In this document: piece after piece, positions 20,896-31,574 of the stretch
How the letters are laid out: each line of letters starts with the position of its first letter
Numbering within the stretch: the stretch's first letter is position 1
NCBI RefSeq assembly: GCF_963169125.1
Contig: NC_084798.1
Location: forward strand, 102,751,970-102,815,969
Reading direction: 5' to 3'
Origin: Humulus lupulus
Lineage: Eukaryota > Streptophyta > Magnoliopsida > Rosales > Cannabaceae
DNA length: 64,000 bases
Program-made: the position numbers and the translations under genes
The notes under the pieces: generated by a model
The model's database searches: none
The model's input: only the letters and a program-made list of their open reading frames with translations
Told to the model about the DNA's origin: nothing

Positions 20896-21461
20896 AAAAA
20901 AGTCTGGAACAAAGCAACAAAACCTAACTGATGGTAAAAATTTCGACTTCTAGATAAACCAAGTGTAAACCAAGTTGACTCTAGGGCTGGAAAATGTTGC
21001 AAACAAGTTTCGACCTCACAACCTCAAGGCAATAATCGAGATGAGGAAAAGTGGCTGGAAAAGCAAAATATAACTAGACTACTAAGATTACATGCCAATT
21101 AAGTACTTTCAAGTACATGGTAAAAGTAAGGTTCGACCTTAACAATAACAAAGTCGAACATGGATATTTTGAATAAACTGTGCATGAATGCAATGAAATT
21201 TGAACTTAAATCCAATTGATATATATTTGTACGAATAAACAAGTATAAAATCAAGTCCTTAATAGTGGCAGGCTAGAAATATTTTGATCTAGAAATGTAA
21301 AGCATAATGTTAAGGAAAAAATCTAAAGGTAAAATTGAGTGCATAAAGATTTTCGAGCTAGAAAATTGTGTGCAAAAAAATTACTATTGTTATGCTGATA
21401 ATTAAGATAGCTCAAAATCGAGCTATAAATTGTCTTTTCCCCAAGGGCACAAAAATTATAA

Positions 21462-22112
21462 TTACAAGAAATTATAAGGGTCGCAACCTTGTTTGAAGTA
21501 TATTTTTTTGACCAAATTGGACTCAGCCTCCTCGCATTTCTCTACCCCATTCCCGCCATCTTGAGTGGTGGTTGTGAGCTCCTCCTTAGCCAAATGAGCC
21601 TTCCACTTGGAGACGAACTCCTCTTCTTTGTCTTGGAGGAATGAAGTGCCAATGTCGGGGTTCAGAGACCACATCATGTACATGGCTCGGTCAATAGCCC
21701 AATCCTTGTTGGCCTTAAACTCCTCGAGCATGCATTTCTTCTCGTCCGCAAGAATTTCAAAGGAAAAATTCTTTTCTTCCTTCAGACGCTCGATCTCGAC
21801 CTTGGCAGCATTGGTTTTGATCTTCAGGTGTTCTATCTCGGCCTTGGCAACATCAAATTTTGTTGTTTTGGTGTCAAGCTTTGCCTTTAAGTTATTGATC
21901 GACACCACGAAGGAGCCAAGCTTGGCTTGGAGAGGTTTAAGGGCATCCTCGGCTTTAGCACGGGCTTCTTCAGCTTTTGAATGGGCTCCCTTGGCCTCCT
22001 TCTGATTATCCTTTGCATGAATATGAGCATTCTTTGCCTCGTAGACCAGGTTCTCCACTATTTCCATCCTGGAGGAAAACACTGAGCTCTGACAGAGTAC
22101 ACTGAGAAGGGC
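21462..22112 (-). CDS. Element C antisense ORF, last exon (coiled coil)
   Basis: After acceptor TTGCTCCAG at 22113 the frame runs open to a stop at 21462. It encodes a coiled coil of repeated A/K/E heptads, then MYMMWSLNPDIGTSFLQDKE and an acidic tail. The WSLNPD block matches the LWKMNPE block of A and the CWAYNQD block of D. Intron 22191-22113 is phase 0, as in A and D. The gene is convergent with pol. The function is unknown; the coiled coil suggests self-association. Confidence 0.72.
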   Translation of the reverse strand, partial: ALLSVLCQSSVFSSRMEIVENLVYEAKNAHIHAKDNQKEAKGAHSKAEEARAKAEDALKPLQAKLGSFVVSINNLKAKLDTKTTKFDVAKAEIEHLKIKTNAAKVEIERLKEEKNFSFEILADEKKCMLEEFKANKDWAIDRAMYMMWSLNPDIGTSFLQDKEEEFVSKWKAHLAKEELTTTTQDGGNGVEKCEEAESNLVKKIYFKQGCDPYNFL

Positions 22113-22191
22113 CTGGAGCAAAAAATTTACAAGGGTTAGTGACTAGACAAATACTAAAGGAAATTAAAAGACAATAAAAAATATAACTCAC

Positions 22192-22745
22192 CGAGATCGA
22201 AAGTTCCACTATTTGTCCAGTGAGGTGTATGGGATTGTCACCTTTCAGGAACCTCCAAACATCAGCATCGAGGTTACTGCATGCCTGGCCAGCCTGAGAC
22301 AACATGTCCGAGCACAGATCGGCTCCTAGAGCCCCCACCCCATTCTCCAGAGGGTATTCCCGCATGTGGTCGGAGGCCACGAACTTGCGAACCATAGTCG
22401 AGGTACCTATGGCCTTGGGGGCCGAAGGAGGCATGATCTGTTTGCCTTTGTTTGCGACAGGAGTTTGAACGGGAAAATTCTTCTTCTCCTGAGGAGGTTG
22501 CACGGTCTCTAAAGGCTTGGCACTGGTAGCGGTTGAGGTCGCGAGTGTGATGCCAGGAACCATGTTGGTGGAGGCTGGAGCTTGGGCCTTAGGCTCGGAA
22601 GAGATGGGTTTTGAGGGAGACAAATCCTCTGCGATCTTGGCCGACTATGAGGCTGGCCCTTTCTTCAAGGTCACGCGACCTCGTTTAGATCCACGGGGCT
22701 TGGGGGCTGTCCCAAGAGGTTGTCGAGATCTGACTCCATATATTG
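22192..22745 (-). pseudogene. Element C antisense ORF, penultimate exon
   Basis: The exon ends at donor TCG|GTGAG (22191). It carries a basic stretch (GRVTLKKGPAS then a TAG), a proline/serine-rich middle and a helical segment ending QIVELSIS. It corresponds to D 35700-36172 and A 8117-9141. The TAG near 22645 breaks it. The upstream splice site is uncertain. Confidence 0.6.
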
Positions 22746-22849
22746 GTTAATCCAAATAGAGAAAAAAACAATTAGAGATTGATACATTTTTGTATGGAAA
22801 AATGACTAAGTCACAACATAAGATCCTAACAAGAGGACTCACTAGAGAT

Positions 22850-23110
22850 TGAGCTTGGGAACCAAGAAATTCCCCTATCTTCAAATGAGGCTACGGGAGT
22901 CCCCTCCCTAAAAGTGGGGGACATCCTCCAAAGGTCTCTATAGTCATTTGTGTCGTATTGTACTGTTATCCCATCTCAAACCTCGTTTAGACTATACATT
23001 GTTTGGTATTGACCTAGCCAACTATCCCACCTATGAACCCTAAGGTCTACCCACGACCATACTAGGAAATTATTCCTGGGGTCCTCGAAGAGGATCATCA
23101 CGTTGGGTTT
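22850..23110 (-). pseudogene. Element C antisense ORF, decayed third-domain remnant
   Basis: On the - strand short stretches can be read that sit where A and D have the VMVDPSSL / VVVDNTLTF exon. Similarity is weak and stops are frequent. The call rests mainly on position between the penultimate exon and the N-terminal domain. Confidence 0.3.
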
Positions 23111-23559
23111 TTATTTTAGTAAGGAGGGAGACCACATGGAGGATTCGAGCCCTACTTTACCTCCTGACGAGCTCGTTGAGGCTTCGTCCTAAGCATCGTT
23201 TCCCGAGCCTGAGGATTCGAAGGGGCGAGGTTGGTGGGCCCAAGAGGTTTGATCACCACAGTTTCCTCTTGAAGGAAGTTTAGCCGTGGGCACGGGTACG
23301 TCTTCCCATCTCGCATATTTACGATAACTGGAGTCGTCTGTGGTCTCGCCTTCGCCTATAAGGCCACAAGCTCGAAGTTTTTCCTCGTGGAGGAGATAGG
23401 AGAGGGATCTCTGACCATAGGGGAGCTTGAGGATGGCTTCCCTTCACTCCCTCATGGCTTTTGTAGGTTGAGGGCGATGATAATTGGCTATATAAAAAAA
23501 AATAAAGTCAACAGGACACACAAGTTTAAAGGGAATTTAGCTAAGGAATGTCAAGAACT

Positions 23560-23905
23560 TATGAATTCTCTGAAAGCAGTAGAGTCAAGAAAGAGCAAGG
23601 TCATCTGTCCAGAAGAAGATAGTTTTAGAGTTCGGAGGATGGTTTGGCATGTTCTCGAATAGGCGCTTCTCCTTTGGGTAAATGGACAGATAGTAAAATC
23701 CATCTTCGCCATGGGCTCGAGAAGGATTTCTTTTTAGGTAAAAGAGATATAAGATCTCATGAGTTGTGGGCTCCTCCCACTTCATTTCCTTGTACATCGA
23801 CTTTAGTGCAGGCAAAACCCTATACGAGTTCATCTGAAGTTGGAAGGAGCTATGTCGACATAATCGAGAAAGCCTCGAAAATAGTCCTTCAGGGGCAGCA
23901 AGGCT
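23560..23905 (-). pseudogene. Element C antisense ORF, N-terminal domain
   Basis: On the - strand, LPLKDYFRGFLDYVDIAPSN is followed after a frame change by a frame (23833-23585) with EPTTHEILYLFYLKRNPS, GEDGFYYLSIYP and TIFFWTDDLA. These match the PTPEEVLYFYGLK, VGFYRL and EYWFLTTGF blocks of A and the PTPADILYFFCLK and DGFYYLTRF blocks of D. This is the Transposase_28-like part of the antisense gene. A frameshift near 23830 breaks it. Confidence 0.65.
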
Positions 23906-25256
23906 CCAGCTCGTAAGTGCTCACGGCTCCAGGCTACGAGCTTAACTTTCCTATCTTGGTTGCCATCCCCAAGCACAAAGAAGCTACTCTAGTCGGAGCT
24001 AGTAGGATGACATATTAGGCTTTCCGATAGTCTCAATCTGTGGCAAGAAAGGAGCTCGAAGATTTGTCGAGTTGAGGTGATGGATCTTCAGTAACTTTTG
24101 ACCTCGAATAAAGAACTCTCCAAGACTAGGATGGATAGTGTTTTGGGTGCTTTAGGTGGTTGGTTGGAAGGACCCTCCATTAAATGGAATGTGAGCTTAC
24201 CCGGAGGAAAGGCTACGGTGACTTTGAGCTTAGGATCTAATGGGATAGGCCTAATCTCAGGGTCTGGGTCAGGGTAGGCTGCCACTCGAAGTCTTTTTCT
24301 TTTTCTTTCAATGATCTCGTCAATCTGACGTCGAAAGTGGTCTCTTGTATCTTCTTCCTCGCACCATTCTTGTGCTCGCGGATCAGACGTTGGTTTCGAG
24401 TGAAAGGTGATTCGGGATGAGGAGTAGGTGGGTGGTAAGGGATTGCTAACCTAGGCCACCACTGATTCTCATAGTACTGCGACATCTAACAAGAAACAAA
24501 AGGGTGAGGGCCCATCATATAGAAAAATCACAAGGAAATTGTAATTTTGATAACTCGAGCTCGAAGGCTCGAGACAACAAAATTGCCATAATTGATACTG
24601 AAGGCTCGAAAGGGCAAGATTGACTCAGATGTCATTCCCAAACTATTGTAAAGCTCGGGCATCAAGGTCACACCAACGCGAGATTGGGGAGGTTAATACG
24701 AGTTTAGAAAAATCATGTGTTTTCAGGGGAAAAGTTGGCAGTTACTCGAAAAGGTGATATTTTCGGGATTTGTGCATTAAAATCCTAAACTAAAAATCCT
24801 ATTTCTTAAGCTACACGATACATTTAACCAAAAATCCCCCATTCCAGAAAAACTCCATTTTTACACATTTTTACCAGGTAATTTAGCCTTAACCATGATT
24901 CTAAGCATACTACGGCTGTTTACATTAGAAAATTTGCCTAATGCAAGAATGAGGCTTTATAAAATTGGTAAAAACTAGTGAAGTTATTCTCACAAAACAG
25001 AAGAAATATAGAAAAAGGAAAAACGACGAATAAGGATCAGAGTACTTACACAAATTGGTCTGTGGGAACGAGAAGATCGTTAACTGAAAGTTGGGAAGTA
25101 AGAATGATTCCACTAAGCCGAAAGATTTGGAGTTGTGTTTGTTTCTTTGGTTTAGAAAACATGCATAGAAAAGCTTTGGGCTTTTCTTTTTTCTCTGGTT
25201 CGTGCTTTCTAAAGAAGGAAAATTAGAATGAAGGTGATGAAGGAGAAGAAAGGGCT

Positions 25257-25269
25257 TATTTATATATAT
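25257..25269 (-). promoter_or_regulatory. TATA box of the antisense gene, element C
   Basis: On the - strand TATATATATAAATAAGCCC is followed by a CT-rich leader (TTCTTCTCCTTC), matching the arrangement in A and D. Confidence 0.45.
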
Positions 25270-25385
25270 ATAAGTCCCCGTGGGATACCAAAGGTCGAAT
25301 AAATTTGGACCATCAGTTTGGATTGGGACTTGATCTGATGGATGGGATTTGGTTATGGCATTGGCAGCAAAAAGAAGTGGAATGG

Positions 25386-25390
25386 ACGTA
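25386..25390. repeat. Target site duplication of element D, left copy (ACGTA)
   Basis: ACGTA abuts the left LTR and is repeated at 44577-44581 right of the other LTR. Confidence 0.93.
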
Positions 25391-26145
25391 TGTTGACGCG
25401 GTTCTTCGCCAACAGGTAATTAAGAAAAGAAGAGAAAGGGATTAGTGCTTAGGTTGAACCGAAATAGATAAATGATCTTAGAAATGAAATGGTGACTTAA
25501 AATACGTTTTTTGAGTGGTTCGAAGGTTAAAATCATTCTACTCCACTAGTCAATATTATTGCTATATACTGGATATTTGATTACAGGGTATTTCTTACAA
25601 TATAGAATCCAGCTCCTTATAACTCCCAGGGTCTCCATATTTATAGGAGAAGGCACCTGGGAGTTGGTAAGAAGGTCATCCCATGACCTTCTTACCTATC
25701 ATGTCAACTCTGTGACATTCATGATTAATTCCTAAACCAGAGACATAAGTGTGGTCAAATCAATAGATAAGGGGATAATGGGCCGCACGGCCCAAACCAG
25801 TCGTGGGTGTCTGAATACGCATGTTCCTGCTGCGTGTCCGAGAAGTCAGAGGTATTTCATACATGTGATGTCTGATATATGCACGTTTACCTTGCATGAT
25901 TGACTTTATAAAAGGTCACAGCCTTCAACTCCAGCTCGTACCACGAGCTGGATGCTTCCCTCGACCTGTGGTCTTCAGAGCCCAGGTTCAGTCCTTAAGC
26001 AATCTTGGCGAATCCTTAGGTTACCTCGAGCTAAGGAGGTAAGACCTTACGATGGAAGCTCCGGTCTTGGGGATGTTCACGTGGTAGTCGTGATTAGGCC
26101 GTATCTCAGCTCGCTAATCAGCCCGTGGGAGAATCAGGGCGTACA
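25391..26145 (-). mobile_element. 3' LTR of element D (755 bp)
   Basis: In element orientation it starts TGTACGCCCTG and ends CCGCGTCAACA. The TATA box is TATAAATA at 25645-25638 (- strand). The pair GTGG/CCAC (25546-25543 and 25518-25515) lies near its end. It matches 43822-44576. Confidence 0.94.
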
Positions 26146-26159
26146 TCTGCCCCCCAAGC
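26146..26159 (-). promoter_or_regulatory. Polypurine tract of element D
   Basis: On the - strand GCTTGGGGGGCAGA directly precedes the 3' LTR. Confidence 0.8.
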
Positions 26160-26410
26160 CCCTGCTCGTGGTACACGACGTCGTGTAGGGCCACAGTAGG
26201 GGCTTCTAGGCTTCCCACTGAACTCTTCATATTCCACATTCTACGCAGGCGCCGAATACGTGGAACATCGTGGTTGGTGACGGTACGTCTTCCGAGAACC
26301 GCATTTAATGGCCTAGCCTATGCCCAGCTGTCGTTTCGTATTTCGAGTGGAGGGCCTTGGATCCCACATCAGGGCAATCCAACGGCCCTTTTCACGTGAC
26401 CCTTCACGCA

Positions 26411-26418
26411 TATAAAAA
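26411..26418 (+). promoter_or_regulatory. TATA box of the antisense gene, element D
   Basis: CACGCATATAAAAAGGGG lies about 265 bp inside the 3' LTR. It is followed by a CT-rich leader (CTCTTCTTCTCTCTTC) and the antisense exons. It faces opposite to the element's own transcription. Confidence 0.6.
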
Positions 26419-26439
26419 GGGGTGGCCACCTTACGCATG

Positions 26440-26644
26440 GGCCACCCGTTCATTTGAAAATTTTCATAAATTTTCCTCTTCTTCTCTCTTCATCTTCAAG
26501 AGAAAAAACCCTCTTCTTCCCGACCGCCATTTCTAACGTTCAAGAAGTTCAGGCGCAAAGACTCCTTCGAAGCCTTGGAACCAACTGCTCCGATGAAACC
26601 CCAACCCAGGCAATATCCTCATCCACTTCCCAGCCAAACACTCT
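26440..26644 (+). other. Element D antisense gene, first (leader) exon
   Basis: The stretch from about 30 bp after the TATA box to the donor CTCT|GTAAGT. It can encode a short peptide from 26454 or an AUG-less leader; which is used is unclear. The intron to the acceptor TTCGCTAG at 27169 is about 525 bp, similar to the candidate first intron in A (about 470 bp). Confidence 0.5.
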
Positions 26645-27169
26645 GTAAGTCTCCTGACTGTGCATGTTTCAAAATTATTTTTTACTGTAGCTTAGGTAAA
26701 TATTTACTGTGGCCACATGCAAGGGTTTGCTGGGTTTTGTGGGAATGAAGGGTGAAAGCCTTTTAGGTTAGGGTATCTTTGCAGTAGAAAATCGTTTAGG
26801 AGAATGGTTTACAGGATGCCTTTTCTGGGGAAAATTTCTGGGTAGGATTTTTGGTATGCTGGTTTAGAGTTTTCGGTATTTGGTATTTTTGGGTGCAAAA
26901 CCGGGTAGCTTAGGGGACACGCTTCACAGTCGATTTTGCCTTATTGCCTACTGAAATTTTCCTTCCAAGGAAAATTCTATCCTGACCCTCCTGACACACG
27001 AATTCCAAGTAATCGGGGATTTGTTGGGAGCACAGGAACGTGTTCTTAGAACCACGTGGTCTCACTCTCCACGGGCTGGGCTTACCTCAGCTCGTGTCAA
27101 AGAAACACATTCAGATTCTCTTCCACCTTAGGTCGCCTTTTTCTAAAATTTCTTCTTTTTGTTCGCTAG

Positions 27170-27849
27170 GCGACCAGATGGGACCCAAGAAGAATGCTCC
27201 CAAGAAGCATGTAGGAAGCTCGTCCTCCCGTCAAGACAAAGGAAAGGAGGTGATGGCCGAATCCCCGATCCCCAACTTCGGGCCAGCGGTGGAACAGGAG
27301 CTCGAGGTGGCTCCTGACGCGTTCTTTGAGGCAGAGAGGATCGTTTCAAAGATCACTGACCAGGCGAGGGTCAACAAAATATTCCTCTCCCATAACATCA
27401 GGCTGGGGAGAGGATCCGTGGTTGCCCGACCTCCCGCAGAGGGCGAGCGGAGCTGCGCGCCGCTTGACGAGGCAATCTCGGCCTGGAGTGACGAGCATTT
27501 TAAGGCGGGGGCCTTCCTCCCATTGGATCAGTATTTCACTGATTTCCTCAATTACATGAGGTTGGCCCCATTCCAGCTCCCCCCAACTCTTATCGACTGT
27601 TGACGGGGTTAAGATATTTATTTTTGAAACAGGAGTGGGAGGTCCCCACTCCTGCAGATATTTTGTACTTTTTCTGCCTCAAGGCCAGCCCGAAGCAGCA
27701 GGGGCGAGGCGACGGGTTTTATTACTTAACCCGGTTCCCCAACACGGCTGCGGTCATCAAGCTACCCAGCCACCCCAACGATTTCAAAGATCAATTCTTT
27801 ATGTCGACGGGGTTCTGAAAATGTGAGCTCCACTACTTCAATCGTCCCC
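27170..27849 (+). pseudogene. Element D antisense ORF, N-terminal domain exon
   Basis: An ATG at 27178 opens a basic, serine-rich start (MGPKKNAPKKHVGSSSS). The transposon-like domain follows: AISAWSDEHFKAGAFLPLDQ, LAPFQLPPTL, PTPADILYFFCLK, GDGFYYLTRFP and FFMSTGF. Two TGA stops (at 27601 and 27818) interrupt it; the second looks like a former TGG. The exon ends CCC|C with donor GTAAGTGC at 27850, phase 1 as in A. Its role is unknown. Similarity to Transposase_28-type proteins is by eye only. Confidence 0.72.
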
Positions 27850-27933
27850 GTAAGTGCTTTTCAACCTTAGCTCGTAAGTTAAGTATCGTTTAGCTCCTCT
27901 TGTATCCCTTTCTGAGTTAGATTAATCCTGCAG

Positions 27934-28280
27934 CTATCTTCACGAGGACAGAGAAATCTGTGACCCTCGGGGCCCAGTACGAGACACTGGCGGCCTTGCC
28001 CCCCAGTGAAAAGGATTACCGTGTGCTCGTGACAGACGAGACGATGGTGGCCTGTAAGCTGATCTTCCCAAATCAGACTCTGAACCTAAGGAGGCTCCGG
28101 GCGCTTCCCCCAGCTCACGATAATAGGCCCACCATCGTGGAGGGGGTCGCGGGGGACGAAGATGAGGAGGACGAGGTTCCCCTCGTGAGGAACAGGAAGC
28201 GGGCGTTGGAGGTCGCCCAGAGAACGGACGAGGAGAGGATCCGGTCAGGAGCAGCCGCGGGTCCTTCTGGCCAAGGTAAC
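27934..28280 (+). CDS. Element D antisense ORF, third exon, left of element E
   Basis: After acceptor CCTGCAG at 27933 the frame reads IFTRTEKSVTLGAQYETLAA, VLVTDETMVACKL and an acidic linker (GDEDEEDEVPLVRNRKR). It runs open to the element E insertion. The frame resumes at 35164, and with one GTAAC copy removed the codons join without loss. The exon corresponds to A 9340-9976. Confidence 0.7.
28276..28280. repeat. Target site duplication of element E, left copy (GTAAC)
   Basis: GTAAC precedes the left LTR and recurs at 35159-35163. Confidence 0.94.
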
Positions 28281-29673
28281 TGTTGATGCTCAAAATCTCA
28301 TCAAGGGAAAACACGCGGTTTACAAGGTGTGGATGCTAAGATGTCATGGCCTCGCACGGCCCCGCTCGGATGCTTAGGCGCAAGGCGACATGGCCTCGCT
28401 TGGCCTCGCCAGCCCCCTCCACCAAAGTGGCCTCGCGAGATGCCTAGGCCACACCTCCCAAGTGGCCTCGCGAGAAGGTCTCGGCCACGCCACCAAAGTG
28501 GCCTCGCGAGATTCCTAGGCCACGCCACCCAAAGGGCCTCGCGAGATGCCTAGGCCACACCTCCCAAGTGGCCTCGCGAGAAGGTCTCGGCCACGCCACC
28601 AAAGTGGCCTCGCGAGATGCCTAGGCCACGCCACCCAAAGGGCCTCGCGAGATGCCTAGGCCACACCTCCCAAGTGGCCTCGCGAGATACCTAGGCCACG
28701 CCACCCAAAGGGCCTCGCGAGATGCCTAGGCCACGCCACCCAAAGGGCCTCGCGAGATGCCTAGGCCACACCTCCCAAGTGGCCTCGCGAGATGCCTAGG
28801 CCACGCCACCCAAAGGGCCTCGCGAGATGCCTAGGCCACGCCTCCCAAGTGGCCTCGCGAGAAGGTCTCGGCCACGCCACCAAAGTGGCCTCGCGAGATG
28901 CCTAGGCCACGCCACCCAAAGGGCCTCGCGAGATGCCTAGGCCACGCCACCCAAAGGGCCTCGCGAGATGCCAAAGCCACACCTCCCAAGTGGCCTCGCA
29001 AGATGCCTAGGCCACGCCACCCAAGTAGCCTCGCGAGATGCGTCCATGGTTTCGCCCATGGCCTCGCCCATGGTCCCGTGCCCAAGACCTTGGAGGTGAG
29101 AATACTCACAAGGGGAAAGGTACATGCATGAATATGGAATGTGCCTACAAACCTAAAGAGGTCAGAGTACGGATATAGTACCCCTACCAAACAAGTAGAG
29201 GGAATGCCAGGAGTGGGTATGCAAGGATAGGAGTTATGGTCCGTACGTCTACGGCCATAGGTCAGAGCCGACACCACTACCTCCTGCGCCACTACGCCTG
29301 CCACCACGCATTAGACATGGGTACCGACAAGTAGTGGAGACATCCTCCTGACACCTGCTTCTGTACGATATGTACGACCACAACCTCTGAAGCCACTCCT
29401 CTGACACAGTACGTATGTACCACTTGGTCCCCTGGACCACTATGTATCTAAGGCCATTAGAGCCTACTATAAAATGAACCCTAAGACCACCTGAAAGGGG
29501 GTTGGAAATTTGACTGTAGCAGAGGCTTAAGTGTAAATGAAAGACTGAAGTCTCCATTATTGTGATATCATTGTTCTTGAGTTATTGTTTAAGTTTTTAC
29601 AGCTTTCCAATTAGCGATTTCGATTTGATCATTTTTCCAACTTAACTTCGTTGACGAGTTCTCACCGTCAACA
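28281..29673 (+). mobile_element. 5' LTR of element E (1393 bp)
   Basis: It starts TGTTGATGCT and ends CCGTCAACA, with TGTTGA/TCAACA termini. It contains an array of 18 units of 35 bp, a TATAAAA at 29468-29474 and a T-rich end. It is 59 bp shorter than the 3' copy. Confidence 0.93.
28431..29060 (+). repeat. 35-bp minisatellite in the 5' LTR of element E (18 units)
   Basis: Units start at 28431, 28465, 28502 and then about every 35 bp to 29029. Each carries CCTCGCGAG and most carry CCTAGGCCAC. Three unit types alternate, ending CTCCCAAGTGG, CACCCAAAGGG or CACCAAAGTGG. A short 12-bp repeat (CCATGGCCTCGC) follows. CpG density is very high. Confidence 0.95.
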
Positions 29674-29695
29674 GTTTGCCGCCGTCTGTGGGAAC
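29674..29695 (+). promoter_or_regulatory. Primer binding site region of element E
   Basis: TTTGCCGCCGTCTGTGGGA follows the LTR by two bases. It occupies the primer-site position. I could not identify the tRNA. Confidence 0.5.
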
Positions 29696-29741
29696 GTTAG
29701 TTTCAAGCTACTGTTCCACCATTGTTTCTGGCAAGAAGAAG

Positions 29742-31574
29742 ATGCCAAGACGCTCAAAGCGGCTGAGGGAGCCACGGGAGGTAGAGGTTCACTTGAGTGG
29801 AGCCCAACTGAAGGCCTCCATGAAGGACGCTCCTCCACGAAGAGACGTGGAGCCCCCGCAAGACCCTGAGGTTCACGAAGGCGATAGGGCGGCCTCATCA
29901 CCAGCCGTTCCACCTGGAGGAAGTCCTCCAAGAGCACCACCGGTAAACGCTGACGAGTTCCCTCCTCCAAAACCGCCGCAGGCACCGAACTCCGGCCGGC
30001 AAGACCCGGGCCCTTCTGCCCGTAGGCATGATAAGCACCCCCGGGTCCACTCCGTGAGCTCGAGTTCGAAATCCCGGTTCTACGGAGAGGAGATATGTGA
30101 GCTCCATTGTAAAAACCAAAGATTAGAAACCACCTTAGAAAACATGCAAGAGGTCCTTAATGGCCTGCTGCAGGGTAAGTCCAGCGTAACTGTGCCTAAG
30201 AGGAAGGAGAAGGGCAAGGATGGGGTGGAGACCACTGTACCGGTAGATGATGGGAGAACCCGACATTCAACCAGTAATACCCCCCGAACGAAGCAACGTG
30301 ATCACTCCAAACCGCCTAAGCAGGTCCAGAAACAAGCGCCGAGGGCCAACGCTGCCCCTCGCAATGAGGACGAGGTCACCTCTAAAAAAGCCCCCTTAGA
30401 CTTACGAGAGGAGCTCAATAAAAAGAGGGCGGGCAAAGGCACCACGCTCCCTATAGCGCCTCGAGAGGGCAAGGGAAAGGTAGGTCTTAGCCCGTCCGCT
30501 TTGAGGGACTTGGACACGGAGATGAAGAGCCTGCGAAGCAAAATCGTCACCGCATCAGGCGGCCCGATCTATGAGGAAGAATTCGACCATGAGTCGCCCT
30601 TCGTGAGGGAGATTCAGGCCATCCGACTTCCTGCCAACTTTAAGGAGCCCAATATGACCCCCTACGAAGGGAGCACAGATCCAAAGTACCACCTGGACGC
30701 GTTTAATGATCTGATGAAACTGAGGGGGATCGGAAGTGGTGCCAGGTGCCATTGTTTCGCTGTTACTCTGAGAGGACCCGCCTACAAATGGTTCAAAAGA
30801 CTAAGGCCGGGGTCCATCAGGTCCTGGCAACAGTTCTCTGACGAATTCCTCCAACAACACCATGCTGTGCGAGACTACACGATGCCAGGTACCAGCCTGG
30901 CCAACGTGAAGCAAGGGGAGAATGAGAGCCTGAAGAGCTACATTCACTGGTTCAATATGGAGGCCGCGAAAGTGGGGAACCTAACGTGCCGAGAGTTAAA
31001 AATGGCCATTACCGCTGGAGTGCTCCCAGGAAGCAAGTTGTGGGACAGCATGTTGAAGAGGGAAGTCGCCGACTTAGACGACTTCTATGAGAGAGCGCAG
31101 AAGTACATCCGCGTGGAGGATGGACATGCAAACCTGAAGGCAGGAAAGGAGGAGCCCCCTGCGAAGCCCCCAGCTAACGATGGGTTGAATGTAGCAAAGA
31201 AGAAAAAGGCATATGATGGATCAAGAGATGACCACCAAAGGAAAACCCAACATGGGAATGATTGCAGGCAAGCGGCTTACACTTACTACACAGACCTCAC
31301 AGACACCAGGGAGCACATTTACCTCACCAATGAAGATCGAGTTCCTTTCAAAAGACCCCCACCAATGAGAAAGGACCGGTCCAAGAGAGACCCTGGTAAA
31401 TACTGTCAGTACCACAAGGATACCGGTCACACCACGGCAGAGTGTATCCATTTGAAGGAAGAAATTGAGGAACTCATCCGCAGGGGCCATTTGGACAAGT
31501 ATGTGCGCAAGTATAACCAGAGGCCAGAAGGAGGAGTGCCCCCCCCCCCCCCCCCCCCCCCCGCGGGCACATGA
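29742..31574 (+). CDS. gag: Element E gag, intact
   Basis: This is an open frame of about 610 residues from the ATG at 29742. The N-terminal third is basic and proline-rich. A coiled-coil segment lies near 120-150. The capsid follows (LPANFKEPNMTPYEGSTDPK, GPAYKWFKRLRPGSIRSWQQ, ENESLKSYIHWFNMEAAKV). A zinc knuckle C-x2-H-x4-H-x4-C (YCQYHKDTGHTTAEC) sits near residue 560, then LKEEIEELIRRGHL. The C-terminus runs into a 24-base C run. The absence of stops suggests recent activity. Gag would build the particle in the cytoplasm. Confidence 0.9.
   Translation: MPRRSKRLREPREVEVHLSGAQLKASMKDAPPRRDVEPPQDPEVHEGDRAASSPAVPPGGSPPRAPPVNADEFPPPKPPQAPNSGRQDPGPSARRHDKHPRVHSVSSSSKSRFYGEEICELHCKNQRLETTLENMQEVLNGLLQGKSSVTVPKRKEKGKDGVETTVPVDDGRTRHSTSNTPRTKQRDHSKPPKQVQKQAPRANAAPRNEDEVTSKKAPLDLREELNKKRAGKGTTLPIAPREGKGKVGLSPSALRDLDTEMKSLRSKIVTASGGPIYEEEFDHESPFVREIQAIRLPANFKEPNMTPYEGSTDPKYHLDAFNDLMKLRGIGSGARCHCFAVTLRGPAYKWFKRLRPGSIRSWQQFSDEFLQQHHAVRDYTMPGTSLANVKQGENESLKSYIHWFNMEAAKVGNLTCRELKMAITAGVLPGSKLWDSMLKREVADLDDFYERAQKYIRVEDGHANLKAGKEEPPAKPPANDGLNVAKKKKAYDGSRDDHQRKTQHGNDCRQAAYTYYTDLTDTREHIYLTNEDRVPFKRPPPMRKDRSKRDPGKYCQYHKDTGHTTAECIHLKEEIEELIRRGHLDKYVRKYNQRPEGGVPPPPPPPPAGT
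31539..31562 (+). repeat. 24-base poly-C run at the end of element E gag
   Basis: The run encodes polyproline. Gag stops just after it at 31574, while the protease lies in another frame. The run could mark a frameshift site or a length error. Confidence 0.85.

Larger units (their letters stand above)
20520..21461 (+). other. Element C region between pol and antisense gene
   Basis: AT-rich non-coding sequence holding the internal polypurine-like tract (20682-20688) and a short tandem repeat (20753-20895). No coding motif was seen in any frame. Confidence 0.65.
24088..25390 (-). other. Element C antisense upstream region and leader
   Basis: Two small - strand frames (24485-24237 and 24285-24088) overlap here. 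They are proline- and basic-rich, I do not recognise them, and they may be early exons. The rest, to the D insertion at 25390, is AT-rich leader containing the TATA box at 25269-25257. Confidence 0.4.

Noticed and set aside
28431..29060. Regular 35-bp repeats that superficially resemble a CRISPR array
   Set aside because: Units abut with no unique spacers, the array lies inside a plant LTR and is duplicated in the partner LTR, and the genome is eukaryotic.
28301..29131. Long ORFs on both strands within the E LTR arrays
   Set aside because: They are periodic translations of the 35-bp minisatellite, and the same frames recur in the 3' LTR. No protein motif is present.
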